From Streptomyces sp. WAC 01529 (GTDB taxonomy: Bacteria; Actinomycetota; Actinomycetes; Streptomycetales; Streptomycetaceae), in NCBI RefSeq assembly GCF_003945545.1, contig NZ_CP029617.1, positions 8,025,001-8,089,000 on the forward strand: a DNA stretch of 64,000 bases, in the 5' to 3' direction. Under the pieces are notes generated by a model. That model had not been told where the DNA came from, did no database searches, and worked only from the letters and a program-made list of their open reading frames with translations. Each line of letters begins with the position of its first letter. Position 1 is the stretch's first letter. The position numbers were made by a program, and so were the translations under genes. Shown here piece by piece: positions 43,797-51,829 of the stretch.

Positions 43797-43806
43797 CAAA
43801 CGTTAT
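43797..43806. promoter_or_regulatory. LacI-type operator before the lacI gene
   Basis: AAACGTTA centred on AACGTT (43799-43804) lies 36 nt upstream of the LacI start. It matches the core of the operator found before the nucleoside hydrolase and suggests autoregulation. Confidence 0.45.
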
Positions 43807-43970
43807 CAGCGGGCCTCAGGCACCACCAGACCCTTCCTTTCAGCCGTATCAAGACAGTTGAGGGCGGTCTGTGCCTCGTTGGATCATGTCCGTTCCGGGA
43901 GAGTTTGGCGGGGTGTGCTTTCGGCCATTGACATAATTCCTCCCTGTGCACAAAGTCTTCGGAGAACGTT

Positions 43971-43984
43971 TTCCCGAGCCACCG
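43971..43984 (+). promoter_or_regulatory. LacI-type operator before the nucleoside hydrolase
   Basis: GGAGAACGTTTTCC is symmetrical at 12 of 14 positions around the central CG, as in LacI/GalR operators. It lies 55 nt before the nucleoside hydrolase ATG, just after a TTGACA-like box (43929-43934). Confidence 0.6.
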
Positions 43985-44038
43985 CCCCGCCCCCCGGCGA
44001 AGAACGGCGACGGCTCAGCCGAACAAAGAGGTTCCGCG

Positions 44039-44986
44039 ATGCCCCGAAAGATCATCCTGGACTGCGACCCGGGACATGACGACGCGATCGCCATGCTCCT
44101 GGCGCACGGCAATCCGGATGTGGAGCTGGTCGCCGTCGCCACCGTGGTGGGCAACCAGACCCTGGAGAAGGTCACCCGCAATGCCCTGTCGGTGGCCCGC
44201 ATCGCGAACATCACCGGCGTGCCCTTCGCGGCCGGCTGCTCCCGTCCCCTGGTGCGCACCATCGAGACGGCCCCCGAGATCCACGGCGAGAGCGGCATCG
44301 ACGGCCCCCTCATGCCCGAGCCGACCCTGGCCCTCGACGACCGCCACGCCGTCGACCTGATCATCGACACGGTCATGGCGCACGAGCCCGGCGAGATCAC
44401 CCTCGTCCCCACCGCCGGCCTGACCAACATCGCCATGGCCGCGCGCAAGGAGCCCCGCATCGTCGAGCGCGTCCGCGAGGTCGTCCTGATGGGCGGCGGC
44501 TACCACACGGGCAACTGGAGCCCCGTCGCCGAGTTCAACATCAAGATCGACCCCGAGGCCGCGCACATCGTCTTCAACGAGCGCTGGCCCGTCACCATGG
44601 TCGGCCTCGACCTGACCCACCAGGCGCTCGCCACCCCCGAGGTCGTCGAGCGCATCGCGAAGGTGGGCACCAGGCCCGCCGTCTTCGTCAACGAGCTGCT
44701 CGACTTCTTCGGCGCCATGTACCTGGAGGCCCAGGGCTTCGCCGCGCCCCCGGTCCACGACCCGTGCGCGGTCGCGTACGTCATCGACCCCGACGTCATG
44801 ACCGTCCGCAAGGCCCCCGTCGACATAGAGCTGACCGGCACCCTCACCCTCGGCATGACCGTGACGGACCTGCGCGCGCCCGCCCCCGATGACTGCCACA
44901 CCCAGGTCGCCGTCGACCTGGACCACCAGCGCTTCTGGGACCTGATCGTGGACGCCCTCGAGCGGATCGGTGACATTTCCGCATGA
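44039..44986 (+). CDS. Nucleoside hydrolase (purine/uridine type)
   Basis: A 315-aa Ca2+-dependent hydrolase that splits nucleosides into base and ribose. Calcium and ribose motif DCDPGHDDA is at residues 8-16; TIVGN-like TVVGNQT, EVVLMGGGYHTGNWSPVAEFNIKIDPEAA, and PPVHDPCAVAY complete the active site. GAGG 7 nt before ATG 44039 fixes the start. The stop overlaps the MFS gene (ATGA), and a LacI gene is divergent, forming a nucleoside uptake and salvage unit. Confidence 0.93.
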   Translation: MPRKIILDCDPGHDDAIAMLLAHGNPDVELVAVATVVGNQTLEKVTRNALSVARIANITGVPFAAGCSRPLVRTIETAPEIHGESGIDGPLMPEPTLALDDRHAVDLIIDTVMAHEPGEITLVPTAGLTNIAMAARKEPRIVERVREVVLMGGGYHTGNWSPVAEFNIKIDPEAAHIVFNERWPVTMVGLDLTHQALATPEVVERIAKVGTRPAVFVNELLDFFGAMYLEAQGFAAPPVHDPCAVAYVIDPDVMTVRKAPVDIELTGTLTLGMTVTDLRAPAPDDCHTQVAVDLDHQRFWDLIVDALERIGDISA

Positions 44987-46437
44987 ACGCCTCCTTCACC
45001 GAACCGGCGGCCACCGCCCCCGGCGGCGCCCGCGGCTCCCGCCCGGTCCGCATCGGCGTCCTGGTCACCGCGCTCCTCGCGGCCTGCTTCGCCTTCCAGC
45101 TCAACGCGAGCATGCTCAGCCCCGCCCTGAAGAACATCGAGGACTCCCTCGGGGCGACCTCCGCCGAAGTCGGCCTCACCCAGACCGCCTTCTTCACCTC
45201 CGCCGCGCTCTTCTCCCTCTTCCTGCCGCGCCTCGGCGACCTCGTCGGACGCCGCAAGGTGCTCGCCGGGATGCTCGCGCTCATGGTCGTCGGCTGCGTC
45301 GTGGCCGCGCTCGCCGAGAGCGTGCCCATGCTCTTCGCGGGCCGCGTCATCCAGGGCGTCTCCGGGCCCACCGTGCCGCTCTGCCTGATCATGCTGCGCA
45401 ACGAAGTCCACGAGCCGAAGAAGTACGGCACGCTCCTCGGCGTCATCACCGCCGTCAACGGCGGCATCGCGGGCGTCGACTCCCTGGCGGGCGGCTACCT
45501 CGCCGACCACCACGGCTTCCAGTCGGTGTTCTGGCTGATGGCGGGCGTGGCCGCGCTCGCCGCGCTCATGGTCGCCACCCTCACCCCGGAGTCCAAAGCC
45601 ACCGCCACCGCCGACACCCGGATGGACTGGCCCGGCGTCACGCTCCTGGTCATCTCGGTCGGCGCCGCCCTCATCGCCCTGAACGAAGCGGGCAAGCTGG
45701 GCGCCGCGAACTGGCCGCTCGTCACCGGACTCCTCGTCGTCGCGGCCCTCGCCTTCGCCCTGTTCTGGCGCACCGAGGACCGCAGCAGCCACCCCCTGGT
45801 CGCCACCCGCCATCTGCGCAGGCGCTCCACCTGGGCGCTGCTGCTCACCACCGTCCTGACCATGACGGGCGTCTTCGCCGTGATGAACGGCATGATCCCC
45901 GCCTTCGCCCAGGACGCACAGGCCGGCTTCGGCATGAGCGCCGAGCAGTCCGCCTGGTGGACCCTGACGCCGTACGCCCTCGCGGGCCTCGCCATGGGCC
46001 CGATCGCCGGGCGCCTGGCCGCCACGTACGGATACGGACGCATCCTGCGCCTCGGCCTCATCGGCTCGATCGTCACCGTGGCCCTGATGCTGTTCACCCT
46101 GCACGCCGACTCGCGGCTGCTGCTCCTGGCCGCGTCGATCCTCATCGGCGTCACCTACGCGGGCATCGGCAACATCGTCCTCAACGGCCTCGGCATCGTC
46201 CTCTCCCCGAAGGAGAACCCGGGCTTCCTGCCCGGCCTGAACGCGGGCGCCTTCAACCTCGGCGCGGGTCTCAGCTTCGCCGTCCTGTACGCCGTGCAGA
46301 CCGCCGCCGCACCGGCCGACAAGACCTCGCCCACCGGGTACACGGCAGGCATGATCGCCGGGGTCGCGCTCATCGCGGCGGCCTTCGCGACGTCCTTCCT
46401 GATCCCCAAGCCGGTGGAGGCGGAGGCGACGGACTGA
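44983..46437 (+). CDS. MFS transporter, probable nucleoside uptake
   Basis: A 484-aa protein with about 14 transmembrane helices. Motif A LPRLGDLVGRRKVLAGM and FAGRVIQGVSGPTVPLCLIML are typical of the DHA2/EmrB branch, usually exporters. Its 4-nt overlap with the nucleoside hydrolase and shared LacI control argue for nucleoside or base transport, which sequence type alone would not predict. Direction of transport is therefore open. Confidence 0.88.
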   Translation: MNASFTEPAATAPGGARGSRPVRIGVLVTALLAACFAFQLNASMLSPALKNIEDSLGATSAEVGLTQTAFFTSAALFSLFLPRLGDLVGRRKVLAGMLALMVVGCVVAALAESVPMLFAGRVIQGVSGPTVPLCLIMLRNEVHEPKKYGTLLGVITAVNGGIAGVDSLAGGYLADHHGFQSVFWLMAGVAALAALMVATLTPESKATATADTRMDWPGVTLLVISVGAALIALNEAGKLGAANWPLVTGLLVVAALAFALFWRTEDRSSHPLVATRHLRRRSTWALLLTTVLTMTGVFAVMNGMIPAFAQDAQAGFGMSAEQSAWWTLTPYALAGLAMGPIAGRLAATYGYGRILRLGLIGSIVTVALMLFTLHADSRLLLLAASILIGVTYAGIGNIVLNGLGIVLSPKENPGFLPGLNAGAFNLGAGLSFAVLYAVQTAAAPADKTSPTGYTAGMIAGVALIAAAFATSFLIPKPVEAEATD

Positions 46438-46453
46438 CCGCCCCGGGCGCCGC

Positions 46454-46484
46454 GCCCGCGGGCACCGGCCACCGGCCCGCGGGC
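46454..46484. terminator. Bidirectional hairpin terminator
   Basis: GCCCGCGGG (46454-46462) and CCCGCGGGC (46476-46484) pair, with an inner CCGG/CCGG pair. The hairpin fills the gap between the convergent MFS gene and the small 89-aa gene. Confidence 0.7.
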
Positions 46485-46754
46485 TCAGCCGCCCCGGACG
46501 TCCGCGACCCGCACCGAGAGGCCGTAGTCCAGCTCGGAGCCGTCGACGAGCAGGGCCTCGACGGAGCGGGTCGCGGGGTCGATGTCGGCCTCCATGCCGT
46601 CCCCGACATACCGGGGGTAGCCGGAGGAGCCGGTCTCGCCGGTGGCCGTCACGACGGCGGAACGCAGGGCGCCGCGGGTGTCGCTGGTGCCCCTGCCGTC
46701 CTCGGCGAACTCGGGAACGAGCAGAATCTCGAAGCTCTGCGGATGGGTGTTCAT
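46485..46754 (-). CDS. Uncharacterised 89-aa protein
   Basis: A small soluble beta-rich protein (FEILLVPEFAEDGRGTSDTRGALRSAVVTATGETGSSGYPRYVGDG), family not recognised. ATG 46754 is supported by a TAGCGT box (46762-46767) 7 nt upstream, indicating a leaderless transcript; the frame extends 12 codons further without a ribosome site. It is followed convergently by the MFS gene across a hairpin. Confidence 0.6.
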   Translation of the reverse strand: MNTHPQSFEILLVPEFAEDGRGTSDTRGALRSAVVTATGETGSSGYPRYVGDGMEADIDPATRSVEALLVDGSELDYGLSVRVADVRGG

Positions 46755-46834
46755 ACGAGTGACGCTAGACAGGAGCGGCGCCCACCGCATGTTCTCGCCG
46801 CCCGGGACCGGGCCGCCACGCCCTCACCCCGAGG

Positions 46835-47737
46835 TCACCAGCGCAGGGCCGTGAAGTCCACCGGCCGGGGCTCCAAGGTGGCCGTGCGCGCGGTCAACGC
46901 CCGCATCCGCCGCGCCATTTCGGCCGCCGGCAGGTGCCTGCGGTCGCCGTGCCCGGGCAGCAGCCACTCGAAGCGGAGCCGTTCGGCCGTGCGGGCCAAC
47001 GACGCCGCCAGTTCCTCGATGGAGTACCAGGTGACGCTGGAGGCCACCTCGATGTCGCCCGTCGTACGCGACCAGTAGAAGCTGTCCCCGCTGAAGCAGT
47101 ACCGGTCGTCGGCGACGTACAGCACGCTGCCCCGCGTGTGGCCCGGCAGCGGATGGGCGAGGACGCCGTCGCCGATCTCCACGCTCTCGGTGCCGCGCAG
47201 GACGCGGTCGGCGTCGGGCGCCGCGTCCAGGTCGCCCTCATGGATCCACAGCCGGGCCCCGAAGCGGTCGGCGTACCGGCGGCCGTGCGCGGCGTGGTCC
47301 CTGTGAGTGAGGAGCACGTCGGTGACCGGCCCGATCCCCTCGTACCTGGCGGCCAGCGGCTCGCTCCAGCGAGGGGTGTCCACCATCATCAGGCTCCCCG
47401 AAGGGCGGCGCAGGAGGTAGGCGTTGGCACCCGCGTTGCGCGGGGAGTTGTGCCCGCAGAACAGGACCGTGTCGTCGACGGGCAGGGGATAGGGGTCCCG
47501 CGCGTCATCGAGGCGGCCGGAGGCGGGCCGGATGGAGCGGGTGTGGCAGGCGAACGCGGCGGCGAACAGCAGGCGTTCCTCCGCCGCGTCGCGCGGCTGG
47601 CGCACGATCTCGGAGCGGCCGTCGACCTCACGGATCAGCTCGGGCGCGACCTGCCTCGCGACATCGCAGTTCGTGCAGCGGTCGTCCACGGACCAGCCGG
47701 AGGTCAAGGTGTCGGCGGCTAAGGCGTCGTCGTTCAC
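46835..47737 (-). CDS. Ferredoxin-like domain fused to MBL-fold hydrolase
   Basis: A 300-aa protein. Residues 15-70 (DDRCTNCDVARQVAPELI ... ACHTRSIR) look like a truncated ferredoxin domain with CxxC and one further Cys. Residues 85-300 are a metallo-beta-lactamase domain: LMMVDTPRWSE, metal motif LTHRDHAAHGRRYA, later PLPGHTRGSVLYV and SGDSFYW, and GHGDRRH. Similar ferredoxin-MBL proteins are known in actinobacteria and plants with unknown substrate. The start is probably GTG 47737, with AGGAAG upstream at long spacing. Confidence 0.82.
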   Translation of the reverse strand: MNDDALAADTLTSGWSVDDRCTNCDVARQVAPELIREVDGRSEIVRQPRDAAEERLLFAAAFACHTRSIRPASGRLDDARDPYPLPVDDTVLFCGHNSPRNAGANAYLLRRPSGSLMMVDTPRWSEPLAARYEGIGPVTDVLLTHRDHAAHGRRYADRFGARLWIHEGDLDAAPDADRVLRGTESVEIGDGVLAHPLPGHTRGSVLYVADDRYCFSGDSFYWSRTTGDIEVASSVTWYSIEELAASLARTAERLRFEWLLPGHGDRRHLPAAEMARRMRALTARTATLEPRPVDFTALRW

Positions 47738-47868
47738 GGAGTGACTCGCTTCCTGTGGGGGAGTGCCCCTGTGGGCCGGGTCTGCTCCCACCAGAGGTAT
47801 CCCGGAGCCGCCCCGTGACGGAAGAGGGCGTGGCCGCACACCGGCATCCGCGCCCCCGCCGACGTACC

Positions 47869-47884
47869 TGTGAAAGTTGTCACA
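47869..47884. promoter_or_regulatory. Crp-like palindrome
   Basis: TGTGA (47869-47873), six bases, TCACA (47880-47884): the exact half-sites and spacing of a Crp/FNR-type operator. It lies 120 nt before the 57-aa gene and 132 nt before the divergent MBL gene. Streptomyces Crp binds GTG-N6-CAC. Confidence 0.5.
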
Positions 47885-48003
47885 AGCCCCGAACTCATGA
47901 TCGGGGTCGGGTCCCCTTCACACCCGGACTTCGCGTAAGGTCGCGGATCGGCCGCACTCGGCCGACCCGAACCACGTAGTCACCGAAGAAGGAGTCGCAG
48001 GTC

Positions 48004-48177
48004 ATGCCGGCCAATGACGCCACCCAGGCGCCGATCTACCACACCCTTGTCCAGGAGCACGGCGACGTCCTCGCCACGGCTCGCCAGGCCGCGGAGGAGA
48101 CCCAGCAGACCGCCCAGGACGTACTGGACTTCAGCACCCCGACCCGGCTGAGCGCGCCCGCGGACACCGCCCCCTAG
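48004..48177 (+). CDS. 57-aa acidic small protein
   Basis: ATG 48004 has AAGGAG 9 nt upstream. The peptide (APIYHTLVQEHGDVLATARQ, then AAEETQQTAQDVLDF) forms one amphipathic helix followed by a short disordered tail ending at TAG 48177. No cysteine or signal. Family not recognised; the good ribosome site and GC3 pattern support it. It may share regulation with the 89-aa coiled-coil gene 48 nt downstream. Confidence 0.6.
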   Translation: MPANDATQAPIYHTLVQEHGDVLATARQAAEETQQTAQDVLDFSTPTRLSAPADTAP

Positions 48178-48225
48178 TGGCGGCCCGCCTCGCGCGGAGC
48201 GTGGCCGATCGGTCAGGATGGCGCG

Positions 48226-48495
48226 ATGGACTACGAGTTCTGGAAAGACATCCACGAGCGCGGCGGCATCCCGGCGGTCAAGAGCGCTCTGGCGGACCTC
48301 CCCGAGGACCTGCCCCCGCAGGAGGCGGGCGCGGCGGCCGAGCTGGCCCTCCAGGTCATCGAGGAGGACATCGCCCGCATCAACGCCCGGGCGGACCAGG
48401 CCGAGGCGAGGGCGCGGGACCTGGCCGAGCAGACCGCCGAGGTGAACCGCCGGCTCACCGAACACGCGGCCCGCGACGCGGACGAGGCCCGGTAG
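48226..48495 (+). CDS. 89-aa coiled-coil protein
   Basis: A small acidic cytosolic protein. After YEFWKDIHERGGIPAVKSALADLPEDLPP, residues 40-85 form a heptad-rich coiled coil (LALQVIEEDIARINARADQAE). Family not recognised. AGGA stands 7 nt before ATG 48226. Convergent with the SARP gene. Confidence 0.65.
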   Translation: MDYEFWKDIHERGGIPAVKSALADLPEDLPPQEAGAAAELALQVIEEDIARINARADQAEARARDLAEQTAEVNRRLTEHAARDADEAR

Positions 48496-48584
48496 CGGAC
48501 GAGGCCCCCCTTCCGCGCGGCGATTATCGTTGCCGCTCCGTCCGCCTCGGTCAGGGGCGCGGCGACCGGGGTCGGCCGACCCAC

Positions 48585-48624
48585 GGCGACGCGCGGGCGA
48601 ACAGGGCGACGCGCGGGCGAACAG
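48585..48624. repeat. Perfect 20-bp tandem duplication
   Basis: GGCGACGCGCGGGCGAACAG occurs twice without interruption (48585-48604, 48605-48624), 28 nt downstream of the SARP stop in a 156-nt convergent gap. A recent slippage duplication is likely. Confidence 0.75.
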
Positions 48625-48651
48625 GTGGCGCCGCCCCGCGGCCGCCGACCC

Positions 48652-51564
48652 TCACGTCCGGGCCATGAGCCGCACCATCGCCGTGTCGTACCGCGCCTGC
48701 AGCCCGGCGTCCGCCGAGACCCGCAGCAGCGCGCCGAGAGCCTTCACCGCGCCGTCGTCGAAGCCGCACGACTCCGCCTCGAGGGCCGCGTTCTCCAGCC
48801 GCCGGACGCCCTCGGTCTCGTCGCCCATCCCCAGCAGCGCCTCCCCGACCGCGGTGAGCAGCAGCACCCTGGCCGGCACCGACGCCTCCGAGGACCCGTC
48901 GAGGTCGAGCGCGGCGAGGGCCGTCTCGTGGGCCGCCTGCCACTCCCTTGCGTCCAGCCGGTGGCGGGCGAGATGGCACAGCGCGAGCCGTTCGGTGTGC
49001 CGGTCGCCGACGCTGTGCGCCAGCTCCGCCGCGAGCGCGCACCCCTCGGCCGCCTCGTCCGGGCTGCCGAGCGCGGCCTGGGCGAGCGACAGATTGATCA
49101 GTGCGGTCGCCTCGCCGCGCGTGTCCCCGGCCCGCGCCGCGAGCAGGGGCGCGGCCTCCAGGTGACCGAGCGCCTCGTCGACGCGGCCCTCCTCGGTCAG
49201 CACCCACCCCAGCAGGGCGAGGACCCGAGACTCGGCGCGGGCGTCACCATCGGCCCGCGTCGCCTCAAGTGCCGTACGCAGCAGGGGAGTCCAGCCGTCC
49301 CGAACCCGCCATACGATCTGCGGCCACATCCCGAGAATGATCCGCCACGTCCTGCCGTGCAGCCCCGCGGTGTCGGCGGCGGTGGCGGCGAGCGTCAGAT
49401 CGTCGCGTTCGGCCGCGTACCAGGCCATCGCCTGCTCGCGGTCCGCGAACTCCCTTGTCGCCCGCGGCTGCTGGAAATCCGCGGGCAGGGTGAAGCACGA
49501 CTCGTCACCGGGCTCGGCCGCGTCGGCGGCGCCGAGCGCGGTCGCCACGGTCAGGTCGAGCACCCGCAGCAGGGCGTCCGTCCCGGAACGCAGGCCTCGC
49601 GCGTACAGGCGTACGAGGTCGTGCATCGTCCAGCGGTCGGGCCCGGCCCGCATGACGAGGTGCGCCGCGGCGAGCTTGTCCAGCGCGGCGTCGGCGGTGG
49701 CGGGGTCGGTGTCCGCGAGGGCCGCCGCCGTGTACCGGTCGACGTACATGCCCGGGTGGCGCCCGAGCTGGGCGAACTGCCGCGCGGCGTCCGTGGGCAG
49801 GCGCCGCACGGTGAGCCGCAGCGCGGCGCGTACGCCCGTGTCCTCCACGTCCAGGAGGCCCAACCGGCGTGATTCGTCGGACAGTTCGTCGCACATCGCG
49901 CTCAGCGACGACTCCGGCTGGTCGGCGAGCCTGGCCGCGGCCACCCGCAGCGCGAGCGGAAGCCCGCCGCACAGCTCGGCGAGGCGCCGCGCGGCGACCT
50001 CCTCCGCGAACACGCGCTCCGTGCCGAGCACCGCGGCGAGCAGGGCCGTGCTGTCCGCCGGTTCCAGCACGTCCACGGGTACGGGACGCGCGGCGTCGGA
50101 GGCGATCAGGCCCCGCAGCCGGTAGCGGCTCGTGACCACGGTGACGCAGCGGGCGCCGCCCGGCAGCAACTCCCTGACCTGCTCGGACGCCCGCGCGTTG
50201 TCCAGTACGACCAGCAGCTGCCGGTCGGCGGAGAGCGACCGGAAGAGCGCGGAGGCGGCGCCGAGCGACTCCGGTATCCGGCGCGGCGCGACCCCCAGCG
50301 CCAGCAGGAACTCGCGCAGCACCTCCAGGAGGGTCGGCTCCCCGGTCTCACTGAAGCCGCGCAGGTCGGCGTAGAGCAGCCCGCCGGGGAACTGCTCGCG
50401 GTGGCGGTGCGCCCAGTGTGTGACGAGCGCCGTCTTGCCCACGCCCGCGGGCCCCGTCACCAGGCAGACCGGGGCTTCACCGGCGGCGGCCCGGGACAGC
50501 GCGGTGAGCTCCCCGGCCCGCCCGTGGAAACCGCGGGGCATGCGCGGCAGCAGATCGACCGTGACCGGAGGCGGGGCGGCGCCCGCGGCAGGAGAGGGCA
50601 CCGGAGCCGCGGCCGACGCGGAAGCCGCCCTCGCGACGGGAGCGGCAGGAACCGAAGCCGCCGGAGCCGCAGCTCTCGACGCCGAAGCCGCGGAGGCCGA
50701 AGCCCCAGAAGCCCAAGCCGTGGAAGCCGAAGCCGAGACCGCCGGTGCCGAGCCGCCCGGCGCACCGCGCGAAGACGCTCCCGACGCCAAGCCCCCCGCG
50801 AAGGCGCCGTCTCCCGCCTCCTCACCCGCCCCGCGCAGCGCGAGCGCGTAGGCGTCCGCCAACTCCCGGCCCGGGTCGACCCCCAGCTCGTCGGCGAGCA
50901 CCCGCCGGGTCCGGTGGAACCAGTCCAGCGCCTCCGTCCGGCGCCCCGCCCGCTGAAGCGCCCTCATCAATGCGGCGGACAGCGATTCGCGCAACGGATG
51001 GACACTGGCCTCCGCCCGCAGCACGGCGGCGGCCCGGGCGTGCTCGCCCAGGCTCGTGTACGCCCCGGCCAGCGACTCCACCGAGGCCAGCCGGAGTTCC
51101 TCGAGCGCCTGGGCCGCGGCCTGGAGCGGCTGGCTCGGATACGCGCCGGTCAGCGCGGGTCCCTGCCAGAGCGAGAGCGCCTCCTGATACATCGCCACGG
51201 CGTCGGCGGGCGCCCGCTGATCGCGTGCCAGCGTCACCAGTTCCTCGAAACGGTGGGCGTCCAGCAAGCACTCCGGCATCCGCAGGACGTACGCCGAACC
51301 CTGGGTGACGAGCTCGACGCCGAACATCTCCGCCTCGGCCCGGGCGAGCAGGACCCTCAGCCGCGACACATGCCCCTGGATGACACCACGGGCGCGCGCC
51401 GGCGGCTCCTGATCCCACAGAGCGGCCGTCAACTGCTCCACGGGAACCGGGTGGTTGGGCCTCAGCAGCAGGGCGGCGAGCAGGCTGCGCCGCTTGGCGG
51501 GACCGAGCGGCAGCACGCCGACCCCGGTGGCGACGGAAACCGCTCCGAGCAGCCGGAACTCCAC
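48652..51564 (-). CDS. AfsR-like SARP regulator with NB-ARC and TPR domains
   Basis: A 970-aa multi-domain activator. The OmpR-like DNA-binding domain (MEFRLLGAVSVATG, residues 1-95) and BTAD (95-245) form the SARP part; an Ala/Ser-rich disordered linker of about 90 residues follows; the NB-ARC ATPase has Walker A TGPAGVGKTALV near residue 370 and VVLDNA as Walker B; TPR helices fill the C terminus. SARPs activate secondary-metabolite genes. AGGAGGAG precedes GTG 51564. It is divergent from a CYP152-like P450, with a 24-bp tandem repeat between them. Confidence 0.92.
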   Translation of the reverse strand: MEFRLLGAVSVATGVGVLPLGPAKRRSLLAALLLRPNHPVPVEQLTAALWDQEPPARARGVIQGHVSRLRVLLARAEAEMFGVELVTQGSAYVLRMPECLLDAHRFEELVTLARDQRAPADAVAMYQEALSLWQGPALTGAYPSQPLQAAAQALEELRLASVESLAGAYTSLGEHARAAAVLRAEASVHPLRESLSAALMRALQRAGRRTEALDWFHRTRRVLADELGVDPGRELADAYALALRGAGEEAGDGAFAGGLASGASSRGAPGGSAPAVSASASTAWASGASASAASASRAAAPAASVPAAPVARAASASAAAPVPSPAAGAAPPPVTVDLLPRMPRGFHGRAGELTALSRAAAGEAPVCLVTGPAGVGKTALVTHWAHRHREQFPGGLLYADLRGFSETGEPTLLEVLREFLLALGVAPRRIPESLGAASALFRSLSADRQLLVVLDNARASEQVRELLPGGARCVTVVTSRYRLRGLIASDAARPVPVDVLEPADSTALLAAVLGTERVFAEEVAARRLAELCGGLPLALRVAAARLADQPESSLSAMCDELSDESRRLGLLDVEDTGVRAALRLTVRRLPTDAARQFAQLGRHPGMYVDRYTAAALADTDPATADAALDKLAAAHLVMRAGPDRWTMHDLVRLYARGLRSGTDALLRVLDLTVATALGAADAAEPGDESCFTLPADFQQPRATREFADREQAMAWYAAERDDLTLAATAADTAGLHGRTWRIILGMWPQIVWRVRDGWTPLLRTALEATRADGDARAESRVLALLGWVLTEEGRVDEALGHLEAAPLLAARAGDTRGEATALINLSLAQAALGSPDEAAEGCALAAELAHSVGDRHTERLALCHLARHRLDAREWQAAHETALAALDLDGSSEASVPARVLLLTAVGEALLGMGDETEGVRRLENAALEAESCGFDDGAVKALGALLRVSADAGLQARYDTAMVRLMART

Positions 51565-51742
51565 TGATGCAACTCCTCCTGCCGGAAAAGATCCACATTA
51601 CCGGAGGCGTACGTACGTAGAGTTTTGCCCCGATTTTAGGGCCTTCCCTCTGATTCATCGCGGCGGCCCTGGGCACACGCTCGTCCAGGACCACGCCGCA
51701 CGCCGGCCGGGGACATGCACGCGGGGCCGGCTTCGGTCAGGA

Positions 51743-51790
51743 TTCTGGCAGGGCCACCGCCCCGCGTTCTGGGAGGGTCACTGCCCCGCC
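51743..51790. promoter_or_regulatory. 24-bp tandem repeat, candidate SARP binding site
   Basis: Two adjoining 24-nt units (51743-51766 and 51767-51790) begin TTCTGG and share 20 of 24 bases, including AGGG and GCCCCGC. They lie 40 nt before the P450 start. SARPs bind direct repeats near -35, so this is the likely site of action of the divergent regulator. Confidence 0.55.
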
Positions 51791-51829
51791 CTGCCACGGC
51801 CTGCGTCTTTTCCACCCCAGGAGGACCTC

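Noticed and set aside
43946..44038. 31-codon N-terminal extension of the nucleoside hydrolase
   Set aside because: Would place the LacI-type operator inside coding DNA; ATG 44039 has a good ribosome site and begins at the conserved fold.
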